Assembly (NCBI GenBank): GCA_964418645.1
Contig: CAYQME010000008.1
Span: 1-60,581 of the forward strand
Direction: 5' to 3'
Origin: JAADHG01 sp964418645
Lineage (GTDB): Bacteria; Bacteroidota; Bacteroidia; Flavobacteriales; Flavobacteriaceae
Length of the DNA stretch: 60,581 nt
Part shown: in pieces, positions 1 to 8,744 of the stretch
Numbering within the stretch: the stretch's first letter is position 1
Layout: every line of letters starts with the position of its first letter
The notes under the pieces: generated by a model
The model's input: the letters and a program-made list of their open reading frames with translations, nothing else
What the model was told of the DNA's origin: nothing
The model's database searches: none
Made by a program: the position numbers and the translations under genes

Positions 1-12
1 CGAAATAAAATT

Positions 13-52
13 GTCATTTCGACAGAGCTACAAAGTAGCGACGAGAAATCTC
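13..52. repeat. REP-like intergenic repeat, copy A
   Basis: About 40 bases starting GTCATTTCGACAGAGC and ending GCGACGAGAAATCTCA. It matches the copy at 130-187 except for a few substitutions. It lies in a non-coding stretch before cysN and has no reading frame of its own. It looks like a dispersed palindromic repeat of flavobacterial genomes, slightly decayed here. Confidence 0.6.
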
Positions 53-129
53 AAAAAGAAGAAAATTGATTAATTTTGGTCAACCTTCATTAACTTATAA
101 AAGAATAATTAACTCAAATAATATGCAAT

Positions 130-187
130 GTCATTCCGACAGAGCGACGAAGTAGCGACGAGGAATCTCAGTAAAGACGGAATGACA
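130..187. repeat. REP-like palindromic repeat, copy B
   Basis: Starts GTCATTCCGACAGAGCGACG and closes with the inverse CGGAATGAC at 178-186, so the ends can pair into a long hairpin. It ends about 28 bases before the cysN start. Shorter relatives with the core CCTGC-GAAG-GCAGGAATC occur at about 23.6, 48.2 and 59.4 kb. Confidence 0.65.
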
Positions 188-214
188 TAAAAATAAAAAT
201 TGAAGAACAAGAAC

Positions 215-1468
215 ATGCTAGACAACAACCAACTATTACGATTTACCACTGCAGGCAGTGTCGATGATGGGAAAAGCACCCTAATAGGTCGCTTACTATA
301 CGATTCTAAATCTATTTTTGAAGACCAGCTAGAAGCTATTACAAACACCAGTAAAAAGAAAGGACACGATGGTGTAGATTTAGCCTTATTTACAGATGGG
401 TTACGTGACGAACGCGAACAAGGCATCACGATAGATGTAGCCTATAGATATTTTACGACGCCTAAACGTAAATTTATTATTGCCGATACGCCTGGGCATA
501 TTCAATACACACGTAATATGGTTACAGGAGCTTCAACAGCAAACGTAGCAACCATTTTAATAGATGCCCGTCATGGGGTTATAGAACAAACCAAACGCCA
601 CGCCTTTATAGCGTCTTTATTGCAGATACCGCACATTATTGTGTGTGTAAATAAAATGGACTTGGTCAATTTTTCTGAAGAGGTGTTTAATAAGATTGTA
701 GCCGAATTTGAAGAAATATCCTCAAAAATGTTGGTGACTGATGTACGCTTTATCCCTATGAGTGCTTTATTAGGCGATAATGTAGTAAACCGTTCTAAAA
801 ATATGGACTGGTATCAAGGCGCACCCATGTTGCACACTTTAGAAACCATGCATATTAGTAGTGATATAAATAAGGTAGATGCACGCTTTCCGGTACAAAC
901 CGTATTACGCCCACAAAACGATACCCATCGCGACTATAGAGGTTATGCTGGCCGTGTAGCAAGTGGTGTATTAAGAGTAGGCGACGACATAACCGTAATG
1001 CCCTCAGGATTTACATCTAAAATAAAAAGTATAGACACCTTAGACAAGACTTTAAAAGAAGCTTTTGCACCAATGTCGGTATCTATTACCTTAGAAGACG
1101 ATATAGATGTGAGTCGCGGCGATATGCTAGTACGTTCTAATAACAAACCTGAGGCTTCACAAGACATAGAAGTCATGTTATGCTGGCTAAACAATGCGCC
1201 TGCTAAACCGAGAGCAAAATATAGTATCCACCAAACATCTAATGAGCAAAAAGCAATGATTAAAGAAGTGGTGTATAAAATTGATATTAACACCTTAGGG
1301 AGAATTAATGACGATAAAGAATTAACAATGAACGACATCTCTAAAGTAAGACTGCGAACCACCAAGCCTTTAATGATAGATTCGTATAGAGAAAACAAAA
1401 CCACAGGAAGTATTATTCTGGTAGATGATGCCACTAATGAAACCGTTGCCGCAGGAATGATTGTTTAA
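215..1468 (+). CDS. cysN: Sulfate adenylyltransferase subunit 1 (GTPase subunit CysN)
   Basis: GTPase subunit of ATP sulfurylase, which with CysD makes adenosine 5'-phosphosulfate from ATP and sulfate in the cytoplasm. Residues 14-22 are the P-loop GSVDDGKST. DTPGH and NKMD, the G3 and G4 motifs, follow, then translation-factor-like beta-barrel domains. The length of 417 aa is normal for a CysN without a fused kinase. A TTG at 200 is in frame, but ATG 215 places the P-loop where the family has it. CysD is expected just left of the window. The downstream sulfotransferase genes suggest that the product feeds PAPS for glycan sulfation as well as, or instead of, cysteine synthesis. Confidence 0.93.
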   Translation: MLDNNQLLRFTTAGSVDDGKSTLIGRLLYDSKSIFEDQLEAITNTSKKKGHDGVDLALFTDGLRDEREQGITIDVAYRYFTTPKRKFIIADTPGHIQYTRNMVTGASTANVATILIDARHGVIEQTKRHAFIASLLQIPHIIVCVNKMDLVNFSEEVFNKIVAEFEEISSKMLVTDVRFIPMSALLGDNVVNRSKNMDWYQGAPMLHTLETMHISSDINKVDARFPVQTVLRPQNDTHRDYRGYAGRVASGVLRVGDDITVMPSGFTSKIKSIDTLDKTLKEAFAPMSVSITLEDDIDVSRGDMLVRSNNKPEASQDIEVMLCWLNNAPAKPRAKYSIHQTSNEQKAMIKEVVYKIDINTLGRINDDKELTMNDISKVRLRTTKPLMIDSYRENKTTGSIILVDDATNETVAAGMIV

Positions 1469-1484
1469 TTTTTAAAATAAAACC

Positions 1485-2036
1485 ATGAAAAAAATAGTTC
1501 TAGTTGTATTATTGATTTCTTCTATTGCATGTAAGAGCGATAAAAAAAGCAATGAAATTAATGAGCCTTCAAGCCAAGAAGCACATACAGTAAGTAAGGA
1601 AAGTGAATATCCAAATTTCACAATATTGTTTAGGGCAAAAGTTTTATTAGATGATAAGTTTAGGCTCTTATATACCGAAGAGTTAGGCGAAAAATTTAGT
1701 GGGAAAGAAATAGTTTTTACAGACGTAAAGGGATCTGAAGACTTCCAAACAATAAGATTTGTTTTACCCAAAAAAGATATTTATCCCATAAGATTAAGAT
1801 TAAATGTTGGAAATAATAAAGAACAAAAAGGAATTATTATAGAATCGATTGAAATTGCTCATGACGATAATAAGTTAAAAATTTCTTCCACGGAATTTTA
1901 TAAATATTTTTATCCAAATAAATATATTGAATACAATAGAGAAAACGGAGAAGTAACTTTTAAAGAAGAGGATGGTAAACACTTCCCTTTTTTTGTTTCT
2001 AGAGGACCGTTACATGATGAGTTAATGATTTTTTAA
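1485..2036 (+). CDS. Hypothetical lipoprotein
   Basis: 183 aa. The N-terminus is a lipoprotein signal: MKK, a hydrophobic stretch, then the lipobox SSIAC with Cys at residue 16, followed by a Lys/Ser/Asn-rich tether. The rest is a soluble, probably beta-rich domain that I do not recognise. It sits 16 bases after cysN and 16 bases before the flippase gene, so it may be co-transcribed with the polysaccharide genes, but nothing in it points to a sugar-related job. Confidence 0.7.
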   Translation: MKKIVLVVLLISSIACKSDKKSNEINEPSSQEAHTVSKESEYPNFTILFRAKVLLDDKFRLLYTEELGEKFSGKEIVFTDVKGSEDFQTIRFVLPKKDIYPIRLRLNVGNNKEQKGIIIESIEIAHDDNKLKISSTEFYKYFYPNKYIEYNRENGEVTFKEEDGKHFPFFVSRGPLHDELMIF

Positions 2037-2052
2037 TACCGATTTAAATCAC

Positions 2053-3396
2053 TTGAACTTATTTAATTTTTTAAAAGACAGCACCTATATTGAGTTGATT
2101 AAAGGAAGCGCAACGGCTTTCTCGTTAAAGATACTTAGCATGATTATTGGATATATAAGTATGATATATATTACCAATAAATATGGAGCAGAAGAGTATG
2201 GTCTATATTCTTTGGCATTTACAGTTTTAAGTATTATTATAATTTTCCCAAGGTTTGGATTTGATGTTTCCTTAATAAGAATTATAGGGGAAATAAAGAC
2301 CTATGCCAATAAAGCAGATATTTTAAATATTTTTAAAAAAACCTTTGCAATAACAATTATAATAGGTTTCATCTTTTCATTCACCCTTTTTCTTTTTTCT
2401 AAAGAAATTGCTACAATAGTTTTTAATAAATCACAATTTTATAAAGAATTAAGAATAGTTAGTTTTGTAGTAATCCCCGGAGCTTTAATTTTTTTGATTG
2501 CGGCGTATTTTCAAGCTTATAAAAAGATTGCAAAATATATGTTGATGAATTCAACACTATTAAATATTTTCTTTTTTATATTATTATTATTTATTGAATT
2601 ATCTGACATTCAAATAAAACTCTTTAAGGTATATGCAGCTTCAATTTGCGCAACCTTTGTTTTTGGGTTAATACTATTATTAAAAAACATTAGTATGTTA
2701 AATAAAAAATTAGCTAATACTAATGGAGCAAAAAGGAGTTTTACATTAGGTAAAATCATTAACATATCTTCACCGATGCTTCTTTCGAGTTCATTTGTAT
2801 TATTAATAAATTGGATTGACGTGATTATGATTGGAATTTTTTCTAACGAAAAAAGCGTTGGGATTTATAGCGCTTCACAAAGACTTGCAGCAATTACGGG
2901 GATAGCCCTTTTTGCTATTAACGCTATTTCAACCCCTAAATTTGCAGAGTTTTTCTCTAAAAAAGATTTTATAGGGCTAGAAAATACAGTTGTTAAATCA
3001 ACAAAATTAATTTTTTTTACAACAGCTCCATTGTTGTTAATTTTCGTTTTTCTCCCAAAAACAATTTTGAGTATAAATGGGCCAGAATTTATTGCTGGTT
3101 ACATAGCTTTAATTTTTCTTTGTGTAGGAAAATTTGTTAATTCAATTTCTGGATCTGTTGGTTTTATATTACAAATGACAAATAATCAAAAGATTTTCAA
3201 AAATGTTCTTATGTTTTCGGCTATATTGAATGCATCATTAAATTATTTTTTAATCCCATTATATGATTATAATGGAGCAGCTTTCGCGAGTTTAATAACG
3301 ATTGCAACATGGAATATTATTCTAGTTATAATTATTAAGAAAAAACTAGGATTTTGGACAATATACATACCATTTATAACACAAAAGAATAAATGA
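2053..3396 (+). CDS. Wzx-type polysaccharide flippase
   Basis: 447 aa, almost entirely hydrophobic with about 12-14 predicted membrane segments, and the MATE/MOP-like layout of O-antigen flippases. The N-terminal IYITNKYGAEEYGLYSLAFT is a typical RfbX/Wzx signature. It would move lipid-linked repeat units across the inner membrane. It starts at TTG 2053, and its TGA overlaps the next gene's ATG (ATGA). It opens the core polysaccharide operon. A second, different flippase gene lies at 37756-39222, outside this cluster. Confidence 0.88.
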   Translation: MNLFNFLKDSTYIELIKGSATAFSLKILSMIIGYISMIYITNKYGAEEYGLYSLAFTVLSIIIIFPRFGFDVSLIRIIGEIKTYANKADILNIFKKTFAITIIIGFIFSFTLFLFSKEIATIVFNKSQFYKELRIVSFVVIPGALIFLIAAYFQAYKKIAKYMLMNSTLLNIFFFILLLFIELSDIQIKLFKVYAASICATFVFGLILLLKNISMLNKKLANTNGAKRSFTLGKIINISSPMLLSSSFVLLINWIDVIMIGIFSNEKSVGIYSASQRLAAITGIALFAINAISTPKFAEFFSKKDFIGLENTVVKSTKLIFFTTAPLLLIFVFLPKTILSINGPEFIAGYIALIFLCVGKFVNSISGSVGFILQMTNNQKIFKNVLMFSAILNASLNYFLIPLYDYNGAAFASLITIATWNIILVIIIKKKLGFWTIYIPFITQKNK

Positions 3397-4361
3397 TAAT
3401 AGCACCAATTTTTATTTTTTCATTACCTAGGTCTGGATCAACTTTATTACAAAGGAGTTTAATGGTTCATAAAAATATAACAAGCACTTCTGAACCTTGG
3501 ATTTTGTTACCTCAAATATATTGTTTAAAAAACAACGGACAACTTTCAGATTATGGTAGCTTACCAGCATCTAGAGGGTTGAATGATTTAATTAATAATC
3601 TTCCCAACAAAAAAGAAGACTATAACGAATCTTTAAAAATTTTCATTCTTGGCTTATATAGAAAATTAGCATTAAATAATGAGACTTATTTTTTAGACAA
3701 GACACCTAGGTATTATAAAATTATCACAGAAATTGAAGAGGTTTTCCCAGATGCTAAATTTATTTTTTTATTTAGAAGTCCAGAACAGATTTACGCCTCA
3801 ATGTTGAAAACTTGGTCAAATAATCGGTTTAGACCTTTTTTGAGTTCTTACTATGACTTAATTGAAGGAAATACTAAGTTATCAGATGGATATAAAAAAA
3901 TTAAAAATAAATCTTTGGCTATAAAATATGAAGATTTTGTGTCTAATCCAGATGAAGAGTTAATAAGGATTACGAATTATTTGGAAATTGATTTTGACCC
4001 AAAGATGTCAAACGATTTTAACATTCAAAAGACTAAAGGCCGTTTAGGAGATCCAACTGGAGTAGTTAGTTACAGTAAAATTAGCAATCAAAGTATAGAT
4101 AAATGGAAGACTATTTTTAATACTAGATTAAGGAAGATTATTGCAGTTAAGATTATTAATAGAATTAACATAGAGGCATTAGAGGTTCAAGGCTATGACA
4201 AGAAAATAATAATTAAAGCAGTAAAAGCGATTAAGCCAAAAAGGAGTTTTATTTTTCGGGATTTATTAGATTATAATATAGATTGGATAACTAGAAAATT
4301 TAATTTACATCTGTATTTTAATAAAGAGTTTAAATGGATAAAAAAAAAATATTTATATTGA
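3393..4361 (+). CDS. Sulfotransferase family protein
   Basis: 322 aa. The N-terminal SLPRSGSTLLQR (residues 10-21) is the 5'-phosphosulfate-binding loop of PAPS-dependent sulfotransferases. FLFRSPEQIYASM, about residues 124-137, matches the 3'-phosphate-binding region with its Arg and Ser. No signal peptide is seen, so it would act on the cytoplasmic side, on a lipid-linked glycan or nucleotide-linked precursor. It overlaps the flippase gene by 4 bases. With cysN upstream and a second sulfotransferase at 7366-8079, it argues for a sulfated glycan; the acceptor cannot be read from sequence. Confidence 0.85.
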   Translation: MIIAPIFIFSLPRSGSTLLQRSLMVHKNITSTSEPWILLPQIYCLKNNGQLSDYGSLPASRGLNDLINNLPNKKEDYNESLKIFILGLYRKLALNNETYFLDKTPRYYKIITEIEEVFPDAKFIFLFRSPEQIYASMLKTWSNNRFRPFLSSYYDLIEGNTKLSDGYKKIKNKSLAIKYEDFVSNPDEELIRITNYLEIDFDPKMSNDFNIQKTKGRLGDPTGVVSYSKISNQSIDKWKTIFNTRLRKIIAVKIINRINIEALEVQGYDKKIIIKAVKAIKPKRSFIFRDLLDYNIDWITRKFNLHLYFNKEFKWIKKKYLY

Positions 4362-4370
4362 ATTATTGTA

Positions 4371-5111
4371 ATGATATCAATAATTACAGCTTCTTACAAT
4401 AGCAGCAAAACAATTGAAGACACTTTAATTTCAGTATTAAATCAAACATATTTGGAGTTTGAATATATTATTATTGATGGAAATTCTACTGACGAAACAT
4501 TAAAAATAATAGAGGCATATAAGCCTAAATTTAAAGAAAAGAAGATTCTATTTAAAGTTGTTAGTGAAAGTGATGAGGGTATTTATGATGCTTGGAATAA
4601 AGGGATAATGATTGCAAAAGGAAAATGGATAGGTTTTTTAGGATCAGATGACAGATATTACGAAAACGCTTTAAAGGCATATGCTCTGTTAGCTAACATG
4701 AACAATAAAATTGATTATATCAGCTCAAAAGTTGAAGTAGTTTCTAACAAAAAGGTGATGAAAACAATTGTTGGTCAATGGAAATGGAAAACTTTTAAAA
4801 AGTATATGAATGTTGCGCATGTTGGGTCATTACATTCAAGTGAATATTTTAAAAAATATGGGTTGTTTAATATTGATTATAAAATAGCGGGCGATTATGA
4901 AATGCTTTTAAGAGCTAATGACAGTTTGAACTATTTGTTTTTAGATGAAATTACTGTTGAAATGGATATGGGGGGTATAAGCAATAATTTTATTTATCAA
5001 ACATTATTAGAAACAAGAAGAGCCAAAATTAACACAGCAAAACTTAATAAGTTTACTACAACTATTTATTTCTTTTGGGCTTTGTTTAAAGCAACATTAA
5101 AACGGTTTTAA
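4371..5111 (+). CDS. Glycosyltransferase family 2
   Basis: 246 aa GT-A fold enzyme. It opens with ISIITASYNSSKTIEDTL, has the nucleotide-sugar-binding region SDEGIYDAWNKGI, and carries a DxD-type metal site within GFLGSDDR. The short length and the DAWNKGI motif resemble WcaA/WcaE-like GT2 enzymes of colanic-acid-type clusters. It is 9 bases from the sulfotransferase gene and 1 base from the polymerase gene, so clearly in the same operon. Donor and acceptor sugars cannot be inferred. Confidence 0.88.
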   Translation: MISIITASYNSSKTIEDTLISVLNQTYLEFEYIIIDGNSTDETLKIIEAYKPKFKEKKILFKVVSESDEGIYDAWNKGIMIAKGKWIGFLGSDDRYYENALKAYALLANMNNKIDYISSKVEVVSNKKVMKTIVGQWKWKTFKKYMNVAHVGSLHSSEYFKKYGLFNIDYKIAGDYEMLLRANDSLNYLFLDEITVEMDMGGISNNFIYQTLLETRRAKINTAKLNKFTTTIYFFWALFKATLKRF

Positions 5112-5112
5112 A

Positions 5113-6282
5113 ATGAATGTTAAGAATTATCTAAAATATTCATCTATTGCCGCTCTTTTTTCAGAAGCTATTAAATTTCATTACATCATTGATTTAAGAT
5201 TATTTTATATAATCATTCTATTTAATTCTGTATTAATTGCTTTTTATTCAGTTAAATTAAATTACAAACATATAGTTATATTATTTTTATTAGCAACTCA
5301 TGGTGTTTTAGGTGTTTTGTTATTTAGGTATCCAATTACATCTTTAATTTCACAGCTATTAGGGATAACTATTTTATCGGGCTATTTTTACAACTTGGTA
5401 AAATTTTTAGGTTATAAAGAACTTTTTAAAACATACGCCATTTTATCGTTTTATATATGTGTGTTGGGCTTAATAATGTTTTTCTTAAATATTACCGTAT
5501 GGGATCCAAATAGACTGCATAGTATTTTAAATGAACCATCTAGGTTTGTAATTATTGTGTTACCATCTGTGTATTATTTTTTTAAAGAAAAAAAATATTT
5601 TAAATTTTCAATCATATTAATCTCGCTATTACTTGCACAGTCTTCAATTGGCTATATAGGGCTGTTATTATTTTTGATACTACCTAATTTAAAAATTAAA
5701 ATTATTAAAAAACTTATTTATTTTTTGCCGTTGTTAATCATAGCAATTTGGCTTTTGTCAAAGAATGAAAATTTTCAACTCAGATATAATCAAACACTTG
5801 ACGCAGTAAGTGTGTTTAAAACAAAAGAGTTTGCGCCAGATATAAATGTTAGTAGTTATGCTTTGTTAAGTAACACATATGCCTCATATGAAAATCTAAA
5901 GGACTATCCCTTTGGAACTGGAATAGGGTCTCATAAAACAAGGTATGATTACTACATTAAGGAATTGAAAATTCCACCTTATTTGGTGAAATTGAAATTA
6001 GAAGAAATTAATAGTCAAGACGCAAATTCATTATTTTTAAGAATGGCGACCGATTTGGGTGTCTTTGGGCTAATAGTTATTTTTTATACTGTAGTTTTTT
6101 GTTTTAAAGCTTTCAGAATGTACTCGTTTCAAGCGGTAATTACACAAAGTATTGTAGTTTACTTTTTTTTAAAACTACTGAGGCAAGGACACTATTTTCC
6201 TCTTGAATTTTATTTTTTTATATGGATTTTTATTTTCGCCTATAAAGAGGCGAGAAAAATGAATAAATTAAAAACAAAATAA
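5113..6282 (+). CDS. Wzy-like polysaccharide polymerase (membrane protein)
   Basis: 389 aa with about ten hydrophobic segments and a larger polar loop around residues 215-310 that contains YPFGTGIGSHKTRYDYY and ANSLFLRMATDLGVFGL. This is the pattern of Wzy/O-antigen polymerase periplasmic loops. It sits between two glycosyltransferase genes and ends with TAATG overlap into the next one. A second protein of this general class is encoded at 9958-11193, so one may polymerise and the other ligate or serve a second glycan. Confidence 0.8.
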   Translation: MNVKNYLKYSSIAALFSEAIKFHYIIDLRLFYIIILFNSVLIAFYSVKLNYKHIVILFLLATHGVLGVLLFRYPITSLISQLLGITILSGYFYNLVKFLGYKELFKTYAILSFYICVLGLIMFFLNITVWDPNRLHSILNEPSRFVIIVLPSVYYFFKEKKYFKFSIILISLLLAQSSIGYIGLLLFLILPNLKIKIIKKLIYFLPLLIIAIWLLSKNENFQLRYNQTLDAVSVFKTKEFAPDINVSSYALLSNTYASYENLKDYPFGTGIGSHKTRYDYYIKELKIPPYLVKLKLEEINSQDANSLFLRMATDLGVFGLIVIFYTVVFCFKAFRMYSFQAVITQSIVVYFFLKLLRQGHYFPLEFYFFIWIFIFAYKEARKMNKLKTK

Positions 6283-7364
6283 TGAAAGTATATCATATAT
6301 TAGAAGATTATTCTTTACATAGTGGAGGTATAAGGACAGTTGTAAATGATTTAACAACACATATATCAGTAGATTCAGAGATCTCAACAATTGACAAAGA
6401 AGAAAACGACATTAATGTTAAATCTTTTGAAGCTAGCACTCTTTGGAAATATTCCAGAGAGCTCAAAGATTTTTTAGATTTAACTTTAAAAGAACAAAAA
6501 ATCATATATCACATACATGGCATGTGGATGTATCCGCAATATATTGCATCAAAAAAAGCGATTAAATTAAATAAACCTTTTGTTATAACTCCTCACGGAA
6601 TGTTTGAGCCATGGCTGTGGGAACAAGGAACTTTTAAAAAGAAATTATATTTTAATTTATTGACAAAAAACAACTTTAAAAAAGCAAATATTATTCACGC
6701 CATTACCGAAGACGAAAAAAATAATTTATATAAAATATTTCCTAAAAAAAGTAGAATTGAAGTAATTCCAAATCTGATATCAACAAGTATCATTCCTAAA
6801 ATAAAAGAAAGTAATACGAGAGAGAAATATATTTTATTTTTAGGTAGAATTCATCCTAAAAAGGGAATAAAATTGTTAATAAAAGCCTTTTCTAAGCAAA
6901 AGAATTCTAAATTTAAATTAAAAATTGCAGGCTCAGATAATAAACATACGGCAGAGCTTATTGAATACGTTGCGAAGTTAGGTATGAGCAAAACCATTGA
7001 GTTTGTAGGAATGGTTACAGGAGTGGAAAAATTTATGCTGTATAAATATGCCCATGTTTTTGTTGCCCCATCATATTCTGAAGTCATAGGAATGGTTAAT
7101 TTAGAGGCAGCTATTGTTGGAACCCCTGTAATTACAACATACCAAACAGGGCTTTATAAAGAATGGAATAATGAAGGAGGTATTTTGGTTAACCCCAATG
7201 AGGATGAATTAAAAGCAGCATTAACAAAAGCACTTTCTTGGAGCGAATCAGAAAGAAATGATAGAGGGAAGAAATTAAAAGAGTTTGTAGAGAAAAACTA
7301 TAGTTGGGAAAGAAACGCTCATAAATGGGAAGACTTATACAGGAGTCTTTTGGCTTATAGCTAA
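6282..7364 (+). CDS. Glycosyltransferase family 4
   Basis: 360 aa GT-B enzyme. The N-terminal domain has the glycine-rich loop SGGIRTVV and HGMWMYPQYIAS. The C-terminal domain has FLGRIHPKKGI and the donor-binding ExxxxxxxE site in SEVIGMVNLEAAIVGTPVI. The stop codon is one base before the convergent sulfotransferase gene, so the plus-strand operon that began at the flippase ends here. Confidence 0.9.
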   Translation: MKVYHILEDYSLHSGGIRTVVNDLTTHISVDSEISTIDKEENDINVKSFEASTLWKYSRELKDFLDLTLKEQKIIYHIHGMWMYPQYIASKKAIKLNKPFVITPHGMFEPWLWEQGTFKKKLYFNLLTKNNFKKANIIHAITEDEKNNLYKIFPKKSRIEVIPNLISTSIIPKIKESNTREKYILFLGRIHPKKGIKLLIKAFSKQKNSKFKLKIAGSDNKHTAELIEYVAKLGMSKTIEFVGMVTGVEKFMLYKYAHVFVAPSYSEVIGMVNLEAAIVGTPVITTYQTGLYKEWNNEGGILVNPNEDELKAALTKALSWSESERNDRGKKLKEFVEKNYSWERNAHKWEDLYRSLLAYS

Positions 7365-7365
7365 A

Positions 7366-8079
7366 CTAGTTTGTTGTTAGATCTGTATAAATGGCATCAC
7401 ATTTTTGTAATTTATTTCGATATTTTTTAGAGTTCAATTTTTCTTGATAATTGTATTGTATTTTTTTTCTAGTTTCAGAAGGTCTTGAAACCATTGTTTC
7501 AATTAAGCTATTTTTATTAAAACTTTTATTAATATTTTCAATTTCTTTAAACACAGTTTCATTATTTAATTTATTACCCTGTGAGTAATTATTTAAATTA
7601 AGATTAAACCGAGAATTTATATTTGTAATAATTGACGGAAGATCATTAATTATTGCTGAAAAATGAGCAATTAAAATTTTATTTTTATGAACTAAAAGAC
7701 ATTGATAAAAAGCTTTGTATGCGTTTATAGCCTGGTTAAGCGTAATATGGTTTTCTCTAATAACAAGAGAAATGATTGCCTCTTTTGGGTTTCTAATTAG
7801 AATTACAGTTGGCAACCCTCTTTTTATAGCCTCTAAAGCTAAAGCAGGGACATGTAAATGATGAGCTATTGAAATAGGTTTTGTTTGTATTTGTTCTAAA
7901 GCCACTACAAAGAAAGTATTAGCAGTTCTTGGATAGGCAGAAACAACTAATTGGGTTTCTTTAGAAATAAATAAATCTTTATTTGTTTTTTTTATTCCGT
8001 AGATTGGGAAAAACAAATTTGGATAACGACCCAAATAAAGTCTAACACTAAATTTCAATCTTTTGAATAGTTTATTCAT
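7366..8079 (-). CDS. Second sulfotransferase-like protein, on the opposite strand
   Basis: 237 aa. It carries SAYPRTANTFF near residues 48-58, a variant of the 5'-phosphosulfate loop (usually PKSGTTW or PRSGS), and VILIRNPKEAIIS, the 3'-phosphate-binding Arg/Ser region. It is smaller than the enzyme at 3393-4361 and only distantly similar to it. It is the only minus-strand gene between the flippase and the initiating transferase, so it was probably acquired separately. Its 117-base upstream gap is shared with the divergent acetyltransferase gene. Substrate unknown. Confidence 0.75.
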   Translation of the reverse strand: MNKLFKRLKFSVRLYLGRYPNLFFPIYGIKKTNKDLFISKETQLVVSAYPRTANTFFVVALEQIQTKPISIAHHLHVPALALEAIKRGLPTVILIRNPKEAIISLVIRENHITLNQAINAYKAFYQCLLVHKNKILIAHFSAIINDLPSIITNINSRFNLNLNNYSQGNKLNNETVFKEIENINKSFNKNSLIETMVSRPSETRKKIQYNYQEKLNSKKYRNKLQKCDAIYTDLTTN

Positions 8080-8196
8080 ACATTTATAAAATTTTATTTT
8101 ACAAGATTACAAAATTAAAGTTGAAAAATAATATTTTTAAAAGAAGATGATTGAAGAGTTGTTTAAATACTTTAATTAGTAAATTTTTGTACACAA

Positions 8197-8742
8197 ATGA
8201 AAAACATTCAAGAGTTAAACAAATTTAAATTGCCAAGAAATTTTAGAGGCAAATCAGCTATTTATGTCCAACTATGGTGGTTTGTACAATCTGTATTTTT
8301 TAGATTATCTCCTCAATTTTTATACGGCTGGAGACGATTTTTACTAAGATGTTTTGGCGCAAAAATTGGGAGGAAAGTAATTATTAGACCTTCTACGCAA
8401 ATTACTTATCCTTGGAAAATCAAAATAGGAGATTATAGTTGGATAGGAGATGATGTAGTCTTATATAGTTTAGGAAATATTACTATTGGTTCGAACACTG
8501 TTATTTCTCAAAAATCATACATTTGTACAGGATCACATGATTATAAAAAAAAGGATTTTCCAATTTATGCGAAGGAAACCATTATAAAAGACAACTGTTG
8601 GTTAGCAACAGATGTTTTTGTTGCTCCAGGGGTAATAATTAAAGAAGGAACAGTAGTTGGTGCAAGAAGTAGTGTGGTCAAAGATTTAGAATCTTTTTCA
8701 GTTTATTTAGGTTCGCCTGCAAAACGAATTAAAAGTAGATAG
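8197..8742 (+). CDS. WcaF-type acetyltransferase (hexapeptide repeat)
   Basis: 181 aa. The C-terminal two thirds form a left-handed beta-helix built from hexapeptide repeats (IKIGDYSWIGDDVVLYSLG, ITIGSNTVISQKSYICTGSHD). The N-terminal FRGKSAIYVQLWWFVQSVFF is the membrane-associated segment seen in the WcaF group of colanic acid O-acetyltransferases. The His in CTGSHD is the probable catalytic base. It would add acetyl from acetyl-CoA to a glycan precursor. It starts a new plus-strand run with the WcaI-like gene two bases on. Confidence 0.85.
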   Translation: MKNIQELNKFKLPRNFRGKSAIYVQLWWFVQSVFFRLSPQFLYGWRRFLLRCFGAKIGRKVIIRPSTQITYPWKIKIGDYSWIGDDVVLYSLGNITIGSNTVISQKSYICTGSHDYKKKDFPIYAKETIIKDNCWLATDVFVAPGVIIKEGTVVGARSSVVKDLESFSVYLGSPAKRIKSR

Positions 8743-8744
8743 TA

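Noticed and set aside
943..1434. 163-codon open frame on the minus strand inside cysN
   Set aside because: Lies fully within a well-matched cysN; its translation has no recognisable domain. A shadow frame.
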